A stretch of 36,802 nt of DNA from SHLQ01 sp964441145 (lineage in GTDB: Bacteria; Actinomycetota; Acidimicrobiia; Acidimicrobiales; SHLQ01), in NCBI GenBank assembly GCA_964441145.1, contig CAYTUB010000019.1:1-36802 (forward strand), written 5' to 3'. This document shows positions 8,205-16,040 of this stretch, piece after piece; position 1 is the stretch's first letter; every line of letters starts with the position of its first letter. The notes under the pieces are model-generated. The model was given only the letters and a program-made list of their open reading frames with translations, was not told the DNA's origin and did not search any database. The position numbers were made by a program, and so were the translations under genes.

Positions 8205-10076
8205 ATGACCGTGACCGAAGAGCGCTCCGTGCCCCAACGCGACGGCGCCGCGGCGCGCACGGTTGCGTCCTTGGCCCGCGATTGGGCGTTGAACGACCCG
8301 GGCCACGTCGCGTTTCGAGAGAAGGACTACGGCATCTGGAAAGAGTCTTCCTGGGTCGACGTTTGGGAGAAGATCGAACTCGCAGCTCATGGGCTCCTGT
8401 CGTTGGGCCTCGACGTTGGTGATCGCGTGACGATCCACGCCGAGGATCGGCCGGAGTGGGTCATTCTCGACCTGGCCACCGTGGCCATCCGTGGGATCAC
8501 CGTGGGTCTGTATCCCACCAACCCAGCCGCAGAAGTCGAGTACGTATTGACTGACTCGGGCTCTGTCGTGCACCTCGCTGAAGACCAGGAGCAAGTCGAC
8601 AAGATCTTCGAAATCGACCCGGCGAAGATTGATGATGTTCGGACACTCATCTATCTAGAACCCCGAGGGTTCGCTGAATTTACCGACGAACGCTTGATGT
8701 TCTGGGACGACTTCCTCCAGTTGGGTCGAGACCATCGTGAGTCGAACCCCGGCGCGGTGGCTCAGAGAATGGCTGCAGCCCAAGACGACGACGTCATGAC
8801 GTTGGTGTACACGTCGGGCACCACGGGACCTCCCAAGGGCGCGATGCTCACAAATGCAAACTCCATGTACGCCATGGAGAAGATCATCGACGAGAAGGCT
8901 GCGTACCCCGACAACACCCCGCCCAACAAGAGCGACGAAATTCTCACCTACCTGCCTCTTTGTCACGTCGCCGAGCGAATCTTCTCGACGTGGACGATGC
9001 TCGCGGGCGGGCCCACGCTGAACTTCGCTGAATCGATTGAAACAGTGGCCTCCAACTTGCGCGAGGTTCAGCCCACGTTGTTCTTTGCTGTCCCTCGAAT
9101 CTGGGAACGCCTGCACGCTGGGGTGCAAATCCGTGGTGGCGACGCGACAGCGTTCAAGAAATTTTGGCTTGGAACAGGAATGAAAGCCGCCAGCTACATC
9201 GGTGCCGCCAAGGTAGCCAATAGCGGGAACCACACGGCGGTCAGTCGTGCCATGCATTGGGTGTTTTACCCGTTGGTCTTTCGCGCCCTGCAGGAGCGGA
9301 TCGGGCTACGCCACTGCCGTCGGGCATCTAGCGGCGCGGCACCGATCGCGCCCGAGGTACTCGAGTTTTTCATGGGCATTGGCATCGAGGTCTATGAGCT
9401 CTATGGGATGACCGAGAACTCAGCTGTTGCGACCTGCAACTATCCGGGGCGTCTCAAGCTGGGCACGGTCGGCGAGCCCTATCCAGGCACGGATCTTCGC
9501 ATCCATGAAGAGACCGGCGAGATTCAAACCAAGCACCCAGGTGTGTTCACGGGCTATTGGAACAAGCCGGAAAAGACGGCGGAGACCTTTACCGAGGACG
9601 GATGGCTCAAGACCGGCGACGTCGGCGAGTGGGTCGACGGCACCCACGTGAAGATTGTCGATCGCATGAAGGACATCATCATCACCTCTGGCGGAAAGAA
9701 CATCTCGCCGTCCGAGATCGAGAACAGCCTCAAAGCGTCACCGTTCATCAAAGAGGTCATGGTCATTGGTGATGGCCGCAAATATCTGACCGCCCTCGTC
9801 GGCATCGAACTCGACACGGTGGGTGACTGGGCTCTGCGCAAGAACATCCCCTACACCACCTATCGCGACCTCACGGAGAAGCCCGAGGTGCTCGAGTTGG
9901 TGCAGGGCATCGTCGACGAAACGAACGCAAAGTTCGCCCGCGTCGAAGGCATCAAGAAATACGCCATGATCCCCAAAGAACTCGACCACGAAGATGGCGA
10001 ACTCACCGCGACGCAGAAGCTGAAGCGGTCGGCTGTCCTGGACATGTTTGGTGACCTCGTGGAGTCCATGTACTGA
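8205..10076 (+). CDS. Long-chain fatty-acid--CoA ligase (AMP-forming acyl-CoA synthetase)
   Basis: Activates a carboxylic acid, probably a long-chain fatty acid, to its CoA thioester through an acyl-adenylate; cytoplasmic or membrane-associated. At 623 residues it matches bacterial and eukaryotic long-chain synthetases. Seen motifs: P-loop YTSGTTGPPKG (202-212), YGMTE (400-404), the KTGDVGEW hinge region, GGKNISPSEIE, and a C-terminal lysine region (TATQKLKR). ATG 8205 follows a strong G-rich ribosome-binding site; an in-frame TTG at 8199 is less likely. Its stop codon overlaps the start of the LivH-type permease gene (TGATG), so synthetase and transporter are probably translated together. 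This suggests CoA trapping of the imported substrate. The precise acid is unknown. Confidence 0.92.
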   Translation: MTVTEERSVPQRDGAAARTVASLARDWALNDPGHVAFREKDYGIWKESSWVDVWEKIELAAHGLLSLGLDVGDRVTIHAEDRPEWVILDLATVAIRGITVGLYPTNPAAEVEYVLTDSGSVVHLAEDQEQVDKIFEIDPAKIDDVRTLIYLEPRGFAEFTDERLMFWDDFLQLGRDHRESNPGAVAQRMAAAQDDDVMTLVYTSGTTGPPKGAMLTNANSMYAMEKIIDEKAAYPDNTPPNKSDEILTYLPLCHVAERIFSTWTMLAGGPTLNFAESIETVASNLREVQPTLFFAVPRIWERLHAGVQIRGGDATAFKKFWLGTGMKAASYIGAAKVANSGNHTAVSRAMHWVFYPLVFRALQERIGLRHCRRASSGAAPIAPEVLEFFMGIGIEVYELYGMTENSAVATCNYPGRLKLGTVGEPYPGTDLRIHEETGEIQTKHPGVFTGYWNKPEKTAETFTEDGWLKTGDVGEWVDGTHVKIVDRMKDIIITSGGKNISPSEIENSLKASPFIKEVMVIGDGRKYLTALVGIELDTVGDWALRKNIPYTTYRDLTEKPEVLELVQGIVDETNAKFARVEGIKKYAMIPKELDHEDGELTATQKLKRSAVLDMFGDLVESMY

Positions 10077-11431
10077 TGCTTGACGCGGTTTCAATCCTGG
10101 CTCAGGTGGATGCGAGCTTTGGCTCTCGGTTCCTCAACACCCTCGCTCGAGGCCTCGCGCTCGGTGGGGTCTACGCGATGATCGCGCTCGGCTTCGTCAT
10201 CATCTTTAAAGCAACACAGGTGCTGAACTTCGCGCAGGGCGCGCTCGCCGCCATTGGCGGACTGTTCGTCTCCTTCCTGGTCTTCGATCGCCCCGACGAA
10301 TCAGCTCCTCGTGGGCAGACACCGTTCACCTGGTGGCGAGCTCCCTTTGCCGGCGATGGCTTTCCCGACTTCGCGCAACAGTGGGCGTCGATCATCTTGG
10401 TCGCCTTCTTGGCGGGCTTGGCCGTGCACCTGCTGAGCGGTTACGCCGTGCAAGGGAGAATGGTTGCAACAGGGCTGATCGGGTTCGTCTTTTTGCGTTG
10501 GCTGTCGACCCGTGCCGGGTTTGCCTTCCTCGACAACGAGGCGACCAGCCTGATCATCGCCCTCGTTGCAGGCCTTGGAATCGGGGCCGTACGCGGGTGG
10601 CGTCCCAGTGTGCGAATGCTTGCCACGACCGCCGGAGCTTTCGTCTTACTGATCCTTTTTGCGATAAGCGACAGCGTTTGGATCGAGTGGCTCGGGAACC
10701 TTGCGATCGCCATGATCTTTGGAGCGGTGCTCGGCATCGTGCTGGAGCGCATCGCCATTCGTCCAATGGTTGGTCAACCCTTGTTCTCCCTTGCGGTTGT
10801 GACGCTCGGGCTCGAGATCGCGCTTCGACAGGCATCGTCTGACTCGGTTCGGGTGCTGAACCGGTCGGTTGAGGCGCCGTGGGCGGCAAGCGGCGGCGAT
10901 AGCGATGGTGGCTTTGTGCTCTTCGGCGCCTTCTACAACTGGAGCATCGTCGTCATTCTCTTCGGGACAGCACTGTCCTTCGTCGCCGTGTACTTCTTCT
11001 ACCGCTCGAAGCTCGGGGTCGCGATGCGGGCCGTGTCGTTCGATCAGGAAGCGGCCATGGCCCAAGGCATCAACGTCGGCCAGGTATTTGCGATTGCGTG
11101 GGCCGCGGGAACCGTGCTTGCCGTCCTTGGGGGAGTGTTCGCCACGCAACCGCCAATCGCTGCGGAGGGAAGCGTCACACTGGTGACCGCTCTCGTGGCA
11201 TTCCGCGCGCTGCCAGCGGTGATTCTTGGTGGGCTCGACTCGATTCAAGGTGCACTCATCGGTGGGCTTCTTATCGGTGTCGCCGAAATTTCCTCCGGGC
11301 AGTACTTGGGTCAGTTCACCTCGACCTTGGGTGCCGGGTTTCAAACAATCGTGCCCTACATCGTCATGCTGGCCGTTCTGCTCATCCGGCCATTTGGACT
11401 GTTCGGAACACCAGAAATTAGGAGGGTCTGA
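10076..11431 (+). CDS. livH: LivH-type ABC transporter permease with an enlarged N-terminal half
   Basis: Integral membrane permease of the branched-chain amino acid/amide/carboxylate (HAAT) ABC family. The LivH signature NFAQGALA is in the N-terminal part; ERIAIRPM and the C-terminal ILGGLDSIQGALIGG core are also present. The protein has 451 residues against about 290-310 for typical LivH. The extra length is mainly one block (about residues 72-204) between the second helix and the conserved ERIAIRPM region. That block is hydrophobic enough for three or four added membrane helices. The start overlaps the upstream synthetase stop and the stop overlaps the livM start (both TGATG), so all three are tightly coupled. 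Substrate class is inferred only from the family. Confidence 0.9.
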   Translation: MLDAVSILAQVDASFGSRFLNTLARGLALGGVYAMIALGFVIIFKATQVLNFAQGALAAIGGLFVSFLVFDRPDESAPRGQTPFTWWRAPFAGDGFPDFAQQWASIILVAFLAGLAVHLLSGYAVQGRMVATGLIGFVFLRWLSTRAGFAFLDNEATSLIIALVAGLGIGAVRGWRPSVRMLATTAGAFVLLILFAISDSVWIEWLGNLAIAMIFGAVLGIVLERIAIRPMVGQPLFSLAVVTLGLEIALRQASSDSVRVLNRSVEAPWAASGGDSDGGFVLFGAFYNWSIVVILFGTALSFVAVYFFYRSKLGVAMRAVSFDQEAAMAQGINVGQVFAIAWAAGTVLAVLGGVFATQPPIAAEGSVTLVTALVAFRALPAVILGGLDSIQGALIGGLLIGVAEISSGQYLGQFTSTLGAGFQTIVPYIVMLAVLLIRPFGLFGTPEIRRV

Positions 11432-12783
11432 TGCGAGGTAGGCCAAAGCTGTTCACCTCCTACGAGGCAGACAACGCGATCTTCCCTACATCGATGCAAC
11501 GGTGGCTCGTCGGCGGGTTCGTCCTGCTGTTGTTCTTGATGCCCTTCGACATCCCGTTCCTCACCGGGCCGGTGCCCCGAGCGTTCCCCGATAGCTGGCC
11601 AATCGTCGGTGGACGGTTCACGCTGCTTGGGTCGATCCCGATTCTGCAGGACGGAATTCCCTTCATCCGCTTCCTCGGCGATAGCAACTGGCTGCGCCCG
11701 ATGACGGAGGTGTTCATTCTCGCTGTCGCTGCACTTGGCCTGAACCTCTTGGCTGGCGTCGCCGGTCAGGTATCACTTGGCCATGCCTTCTTTATGGGAG
11801 CCGGTGCCTGTACCGCTGCGGTGATGGGCGGAGAACTCGGCGGCAACCGTTGGGGTTGGGGGCTTCCCATCTGGATCTGGCTTCCAGCGTCGGGCATCGT
11901 GGCCGCAGCCATCGGCCTGGCCGTTGCGCCCGCCGCGGTGCGGTTGCGTGGCTTGTACTTGGCAATCCTGACGCTCGGACTCGTCTTCATTGGCATCCAC
12001 CTCTCGCGGGTGTTCCCGCAAATCGCGGGCGACACCGAAGCCGGACGCCGCTTTCCTGAGTTCGATATCAAGCTGTGGCGGGAAGAGACCCCGCTGGTGA
12101 ATGTGTCGAGCGAAGACACCGTCACCGGCTGGTTCGGGCTCAACAGCTTTGAAGTCAGCGAAGAACAAAAGGTCTACTTGTTTGCGCTGGTTGTCCTGGT
12201 CGTCATGACCTTCCTCGCCAAGAACATTCTTCGCAGCCGAACCGGTCGCGCCTTCCAAGCGATCCGAGACCGCGACATCGCCGCTGAGGTGATGGGTGTC
12301 CCCGAGGTCAAGTACAAGCTGATCGCCTTTGGCCTCTCCTCGTTCTTCGCTGGTATCTCCGGTGCCATGGCTGCCTCGTTCCTCGGCACGATCGCCGGAA
12401 ACCAGTGGAGCCTCGCCCTGTCGGTGGAGTTCATCGCGATTCTGCTGATCGGCGGCGCGGGCACGACTAGCGGCGTGCTGATGGGCACGTTCTTCGTGAT
12501 CATCTTGCCCGAGATGGTCGAACAAGTTACCGAGTGGCTCGCCGAACGCGAGGGTGGAGTCACCGGAGCGATCGGCGACCTTCTTTTGACCAATGGCGGG
12601 GGTGACATCGGCCCCATCTCTGAGCCTGCGGTTGCACCAGGTTGGACACTGAATGTCTTCGACTGGAACATCGTTATTTTCGGTGTTTTGATCGTCGTAT
12701 TCCTGATCTTTGAACCGCTCGGACTCTTCGGTATCTGGGTTCGCGTACGCAACTACTGGAAGGGGTGGCCGTTCTCTTATTAG
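11431..12783 (+). CDS. livM: LivM-type ABC transporter permease
   Basis: Second membrane subunit of the HAAT-type importer, pairing with the LivH-like protein. It is strongly hydrophobic with about ten predicted helices. The LivM signature LGLNLLAGVAGQVSLGHAFF and the cytoplasmic loop with RSRTGRAFQAIRDRDIAAE, which contacts the ATPases, are present. At 450 residues it is near the long end of the family, with a periplasmic-type loop (about residues 205-240) rich in charged residues. ATG 11431 overlaps the livH stop and follows TTAGGAGG. A 124-bp gap with a hairpin separates it from the binding-protein gene. Confidence 0.92.
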   Translation: MRGRPKLFTSYEADNAIFPTSMQRWLVGGFVLLLFLMPFDIPFLTGPVPRAFPDSWPIVGGRFTLLGSIPILQDGIPFIRFLGDSNWLRPMTEVFILAVAALGLNLLAGVAGQVSLGHAFFMGAGACTAAVMGGELGGNRWGWGLPIWIWLPASGIVAAAIGLAVAPAAVRLRGLYLAILTLGLVFIGIHLSRVFPQIAGDTEAGRRFPEFDIKLWREETPLVNVSSEDTVTGWFGLNSFEVSEEQKVYLFALVVLVVMTFLAKNILRSRTGRAFQAIRDRDIAAEVMGVPEVKYKLIAFGLSSFFAGISGAMAASFLGTIAGNQWSLALSVEFIAILLIGGAGTTSGVLMGTFFVIILPEMVEQVTEWLAEREGGVTGAIGDLLLTNGGGDIGPISEPAVAPGWTLNVFDWNIVIFGVLIVVFLIFEPLGLFGIWVRVRNYWKGWPFSY

Positions 12784-12861
12784 GTGATTCTGGACGGCAA
12801 CGGTGGGGATACAAGATCTTCGGGCCACACGGTCCGGGAAGCAATAGCTATACGAGCAAGC

Positions 12862-12878
12862 GTGCTCAAAGCGAGCAC
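12862..12878 (+). promoter_or_regulatory. Leader hairpin before the binding-protein gene
   Basis: GTGCTC (12862-12867) and GAGCAC (12873-12878) form a perfect 6-bp stem with an AAAGC loop, about 17 nt upstream of the GGAGGGG ribosome-binding site of the lipoprotein gene. Such a hairpin could protect a processed, abundant binding-protein transcript. This function is inferred. Confidence 0.35.
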
Positions 12879-12907
12879 ACTTCTCATTTCCCAGGGAGGG
12901 GAATCCT

Positions 12908-14359
12908 ATGAAACGAATGCGATGGTTAGCACTACTAGCCATATTTGGTCTGATTGCGGTTGCATGTAGCGCCGCTGCCGAAACCGCCACCGACGCAGCC
13001 GGTGACGTCGCTGAGGACGTCGAAGACGCCGTCACCGACGACGATGATGATGACTCGGGTGACTCGGGTGACGACGACGGCGGCGATGCCGACGACGGCG
13101 ACGATGCCGCGGCAGATGACGTCGTCGAGGTTGCCACCGACTTCGGTGTCGACGACGAGACGATTCGCATCGGGTTGTCGGCTGACCTTTCCGGTATCTT
13201 CGCTGGACTCACGACACCGATTGTCGATGCGCAGACCGCGTACTTCGATCGTCTGAACGAACAGGGCGGCATCGCTGGACGCCAGATTGAGCTCGTGACG
13301 CTCGATAGCGGCTACGACGTTCCGACCCACCTCGATAACTATGCAGAACTCTCCGAAGAGAGCGCAGACGGCGTAGTCATCATTAGCCAGTCGACCGGTT
13401 CACCACACACCGGTGCAATCGCTGCCGATCTTGTTGATGACGATCTCGTCGCAATTCCACTTTCGTGGTACTCGGGTTGGGCCGACCAAGACCTTGGCGG
13501 CAACGTGTTCGAGCTCTACACGAACTACTGCTTTGAGAGTCAGAATGGCGTGGAGTTCCTCGCGGGAGCTTCTCCTGAGGCGAACCCGACGCTTGCCGTC
13601 GTCTCGTTCCCTGGCGAATATGGCCAGGACGGTGCTGCGGGTGCCAAGATCGCCGCAGAAGCACTCGATATCGACATCGTCTTCGACGGCGAAGGACTTC
13701 TTGCTGGTGATGACTTCAGTGGCGTCATCTCCGAGCTGGTAGCTGCCGATCCAGACATCGTGTGGATCACCAGCTCTCCTGGCGTCCTTGCTCAGGTTCT
13801 TGGTGGCGCTGCAGCTCAGGGTCTCGACGCGATCTGGTCGGGCAACTCCCCGAGTTACAACCCAGCGCTTCTCGGCACCGAGGTCGCTCCAGCCCTCGAC
13901 GCCTTCTACTTCCACAGCACGTACACGGCGCTGTGGGATTCCAACGACAGCGCTGGCATGTCCGACATCGTGTCGACCCTCACCGAGCGTCTCCCCGATG
14001 GCACCTACGCCGTAGCTGACGCCTACATCTTTGGTTGGACCGAAGCGATCTTCACCCAAGCAGTGCTCGAGCAAGCTGCTGCAAACGGTGACATGACTCG
14101 CGCTGGCGTTGTCGCTGCAGCCAACGAGGTCACGGTTGACTTCCAGGGTCTTGCACCCGACCAGTCGTGGGTTGGTGACCCGAACGACTTTGCCGTTCGT
14201 GGATCGTTCATCTACGACATCGTGGCAGCAGATGCGACCCTCGAAACCTCGATCACCGAGCCTGGCTCCGCTGGTTTCGTTGCGGTTGAGGACAACTTCG
14301 TTGGTTCTGTTGCTGCGGGCTTTGAGTTCAACGAGCCTTGCTTTGTCAGCGAAGGCTAA
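12908..14359 (+). CDS. LivK-type substrate-binding lipoprotein
   Basis: Extracytoplasmic receptor of the ABC importer (periplasmic-binding-protein fold type I). It starts with a lipoprotein signal (lipobox ending at Cys20, AVAC), giving membrane anchoring. Residues about 21-75 form a very acidic Asp/Ala/Gly linker with six consecutive Asp. The ligand domain begins near IRIGLSADLSG, followed by FDRLNEQGGIAGRQIELV, the hallmark of Leu/Ile/Val-binding-like proteins. At 483 residues it is longer than E. coli LivK, mainly because of the linker. A strong GGGAGGGG ribosome-binding site precedes ATG 12908. The hairpin at 14387-14413 follows and may raise this transcript relative to the downstream ATPases. 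Confidence 0.92.
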   Translation: MKRMRWLALLAIFGLIAVACSAAAETATDAAGDVAEDVEDAVTDDDDDDSGDSGDDDGGDADDGDDAAADDVVEVATDFGVDDETIRIGLSADLSGIFAGLTTPIVDAQTAYFDRLNEQGGIAGRQIELVTLDSGYDVPTHLDNYAELSEESADGVVIISQSTGSPHTGAIAADLVDDDLVAIPLSWYSGWADQDLGGNVFELYTNYCFESQNGVEFLAGASPEANPTLAVVSFPGEYGQDGAAGAKIAAEALDIDIVFDGEGLLAGDDFSGVISELVAADPDIVWITSSPGVLAQVLGGAAAQGLDAIWSGNSPSYNPALLGTEVAPALDAFYFHSTYTALWDSNDSAGMSDIVSTLTERLPDGTYAVADAYIFGWTEAIFTQAVLEQAAANGDMTRAGVVAAANEVTVDFQGLAPDQSWVGDPNDFAVRGSFIYDIVAADATLETSITEPGSAGFVAVEDNFVGSVAAGFEFNEPCFVSEG

Positions 14360-14386
14360 ATAGCTAGACCCCTCCAGCGGAGTTTG

Positions 14387-14413
14387 TGCCGGGGTGCGCA
14401 ATGCGCCCCGGCA
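14387..14413 (+). terminator. GC-rich hairpin between binding protein and ATPase genes (attenuator or stabiliser)
   Basis: TGCCGGGG (14387-14394) pairs with CCCCGGCA (14406-14413). The inner CGC/GCG pairs enclose an AAT loop, with a 2-nt bulge on the left side. No T-run follows, so complete termination is unlikely. Its site after the solute-binding gene fits partial termination or 3' end protection, a common way to produce excess binding protein. Confidence 0.5.
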
Positions 14414-14443
14414 TGCTCCAGCGAGGTCGTTCGGGAGGACGAG

Positions 14444-15241
14444 ATGCTCGAAGTTGCCAACCTAGAAGTTGTGTACAACGACGTAATCCTGGTGCTGCGC
14501 GGGCTCTCGATCGAGGTGCCCGATGGGCAAATTGTTGCCCTGCTAGGCGCCAATGGTGCAGGAAAGACGACGACGCTACGGGCCATTAGTGGTTTGCTCG
14601 ACGTGCACGAGGGGAATATCACCAAGGGCGGAATCACCTGGCGGGGACAGGAGATCACCCATTCGAATCCGGCGGACATCGTGGTCGCAGGGATCACTCA
14701 AGTGATGGAAGGCAGACGCGTCTTTGCCGAGCTCACGGTGGAGGAGAACCTGCAAACCGGTGCCTTCACCAACGCAGACAAAGACAGCGTGAAGTCCGCC
14801 TACGAACAGACCATGGAGATGTTCCCGGTTCTTCATGAGCGCCGCGATCAAAGCGCCGGTTACCTCTCGGGCGGGGAGCAGCAAATGCTCGCCATTGGTC
14901 GCGCGCTGATGGCAAACCCAGATCTGTTGATTCTCGACGAACCATCGCTTGGCCTCGCACCACTACTGGTCGAACAAATTCGAGACATCATCGTAGACAT
15001 CAATAAATCCGGTGTCAGCGTGTTGCTCATCGAGCAGAACGCGGCGATGGCACTCTCGATTGCCGACTACGGCTACATCATGGAGAACGGCAAGATCGTC
15101 CTCGACGGGCCTGCTGAGAAGCTTCGCAACGATGAGGACGTACAGGAGTTCTACCTTGGCCTCCACACCGATGAGTCCGGCCAGCGGAAGAGCTTCCGCG
15201 ATGTCAAGCACTACAAGCGCCGCAAGCGCTGGTTGTCATAG
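14444..15241 (+). CDS. livF: LivF-type ABC transporter ATP-binding protein
   Basis: Cytoplasmic ATPase subunit of the HAAT importer. Walker A GANGAGKT is at residues 35-42, with the ABC signature YLSGGEQQ, Walker B LLILDEP, and a switch His region replaced by IEQN as in LivF proteins. At 265 residues it is slightly longer than E. coli LivF because of a basic C-terminal tail ending KRRKRW. The frame is open from a GTG at 14384, but that start lies inside the GC-rich hairpin. ATG 14444 has a good GGGAGG site and aligns with the family N-terminus. Confidence 0.94.
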   Translation: MLEVANLEVVYNDVILVLRGLSIEVPDGQIVALLGANGAGKTTTLRAISGLLDVHEGNITKGGITWRGQEITHSNPADIVVAGITQVMEGRRVFAELTVEENLQTGAFTNADKDSVKSAYEQTMEMFPVLHERRDQSAGYLSGGEQQMLAIGRALMANPDLLILDEPSLGLAPLLVEQIRDIIVDINKSGVSVLLIEQNAAMALSIADYGYIMENGKIVLDGPAEKLRNDEDVQEFYLGLHTDESGQRKSFRDVKHYKRRKRWLS

Positions 15242-15250
15242 GAGCGAACA

Positions 15251-16027
15251 ATGAGCGAACCGTTACTTGAGGTCGATGACATCACGCTGCGTTTCGGTGG
15301 GGTGACCGCCATTGATGGCGTGTCCTTTCACGTCAACGACGGCGAACTTTTTTCGATCATCGGTCCAAACGGTGCCGGGAAGACATCGATCTTCAACACC
15401 TTGTCGCAGGTGTATCGGCCCCAAGAGGGCGACATCCGTTGGCAAGGAACGTCAATCATGGGCCTGCGCCCGGACAAGGTCGCGGAGCAAGGCATTGCTC
15501 GGACCTTCCAAAACATTGAACTCTTCGCCAACATGACCGTCGTCGACAACCTGTTGACCGGGCGTCATCTCCGCATGAAGAGCTCGTGGCTCGCCGGTGC
15601 CTTTTGGCTTGGCCCCGCCAAGCGCGAAGAGATGGAAAATCGCCGCAAGTGCGAAGACATCATCGATTTCCTCGAGATTGAGGAATTCCGGAAGAGTCCG
15701 GTTTCCCTCTTGCCCTACGGCGTCCAAAAGCGTGTCGAGCTTGGGCGAGCACTCGCGATGGACCCCGTGCTGTTGCTTCTCGATGAGCCAGTAGCGGGCA
15801 TGAACCAAGAGGAGACCGAGGACATGGCCCGGTTCATCCTCGACATTCGACGCGAGCTCGGAATCGCAATGATCATGGTGGAACACGACATGGGACTCGT
15901 TATGGATATTGCCGATCGCATCATGGTGTTGGACTTCGGCCAAAAGATCGCCGAAGGTCTTCCCGAGGACATCCAGCAGAACCCCGATGTGATAGCCGCG
16001 TACCTCGGAGGCGAGCTCCAGAGCTAG
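15251..16027 (+). CDS. livG: LivG-type ABC transporter ATP-binding protein
   Basis: Second cytoplasmic ATPase of the importer. Walker A GPNGAGKTS is at residues 38-46, with Q-loop region QGIARTFQNIELF, signature LPYGVQKRVELGRAL (variant of the LivG LSYGxQ motif), Walker B LLLLDEPVAGM and switch VEHDM. At 258 residues it has typical length. ATG 15251 follows a TAGGAG site only 9 bp after livF. The second binding-protein gene begins 13 bp downstream, so it belongs to the same operon. Confidence 0.95.
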   Translation: MSEPLLEVDDITLRFGGVTAIDGVSFHVNDGELFSIIGPNGAGKTSIFNTLSQVYRPQEGDIRWQGTSIMGLRPDKVAEQGIARTFQNIELFANMTVVDNLLTGRHLRMKSSWLAGAFWLGPAKREEMENRRKCEDIIDFLEIEEFRKSPVSLLPYGVQKRVELGRALAMDPVLLLLDEPVAGMNQEETEDMARFILDIRRELGIAMIMVEHDMGLVMDIADRIMVLDFGQKIAEGLPEDIQQNPDVIAAYLGGELQS

Positions 16028-16040
16028 GTAGGCTGCAGGC

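Noticed and set aside
10646..11446. 266-codon open frame on the minus strand
   Set aside because: It is antisense to the LivH-type permease and has a hydrophilic, compositionally odd translation typical of the complement of a membrane-protein gene.
11773..13272. 499-codon open frame on the minus strand
   Set aside because: It runs antisense to livM and the receptor gene, is Ser/Pro/Asp-biased with no recognisable domain, and has no ribosome-binding site. It is an antisense shadow of high-GC coding DNA.
13400..14401. 333-codon open frame on the minus strand
   Set aside because: It is antisense to the LivK-type receptor gene, whose signal peptide and domain are clear. No family features are seen in the antisense frame.
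14384..14443. Upstream GTG start for the LivF ATPase
   Set aside because: It would place the N-terminus inside a GC-rich hairpin and add 20 residues not found in the family; ATG 14444 has a good ribosome-binding site.
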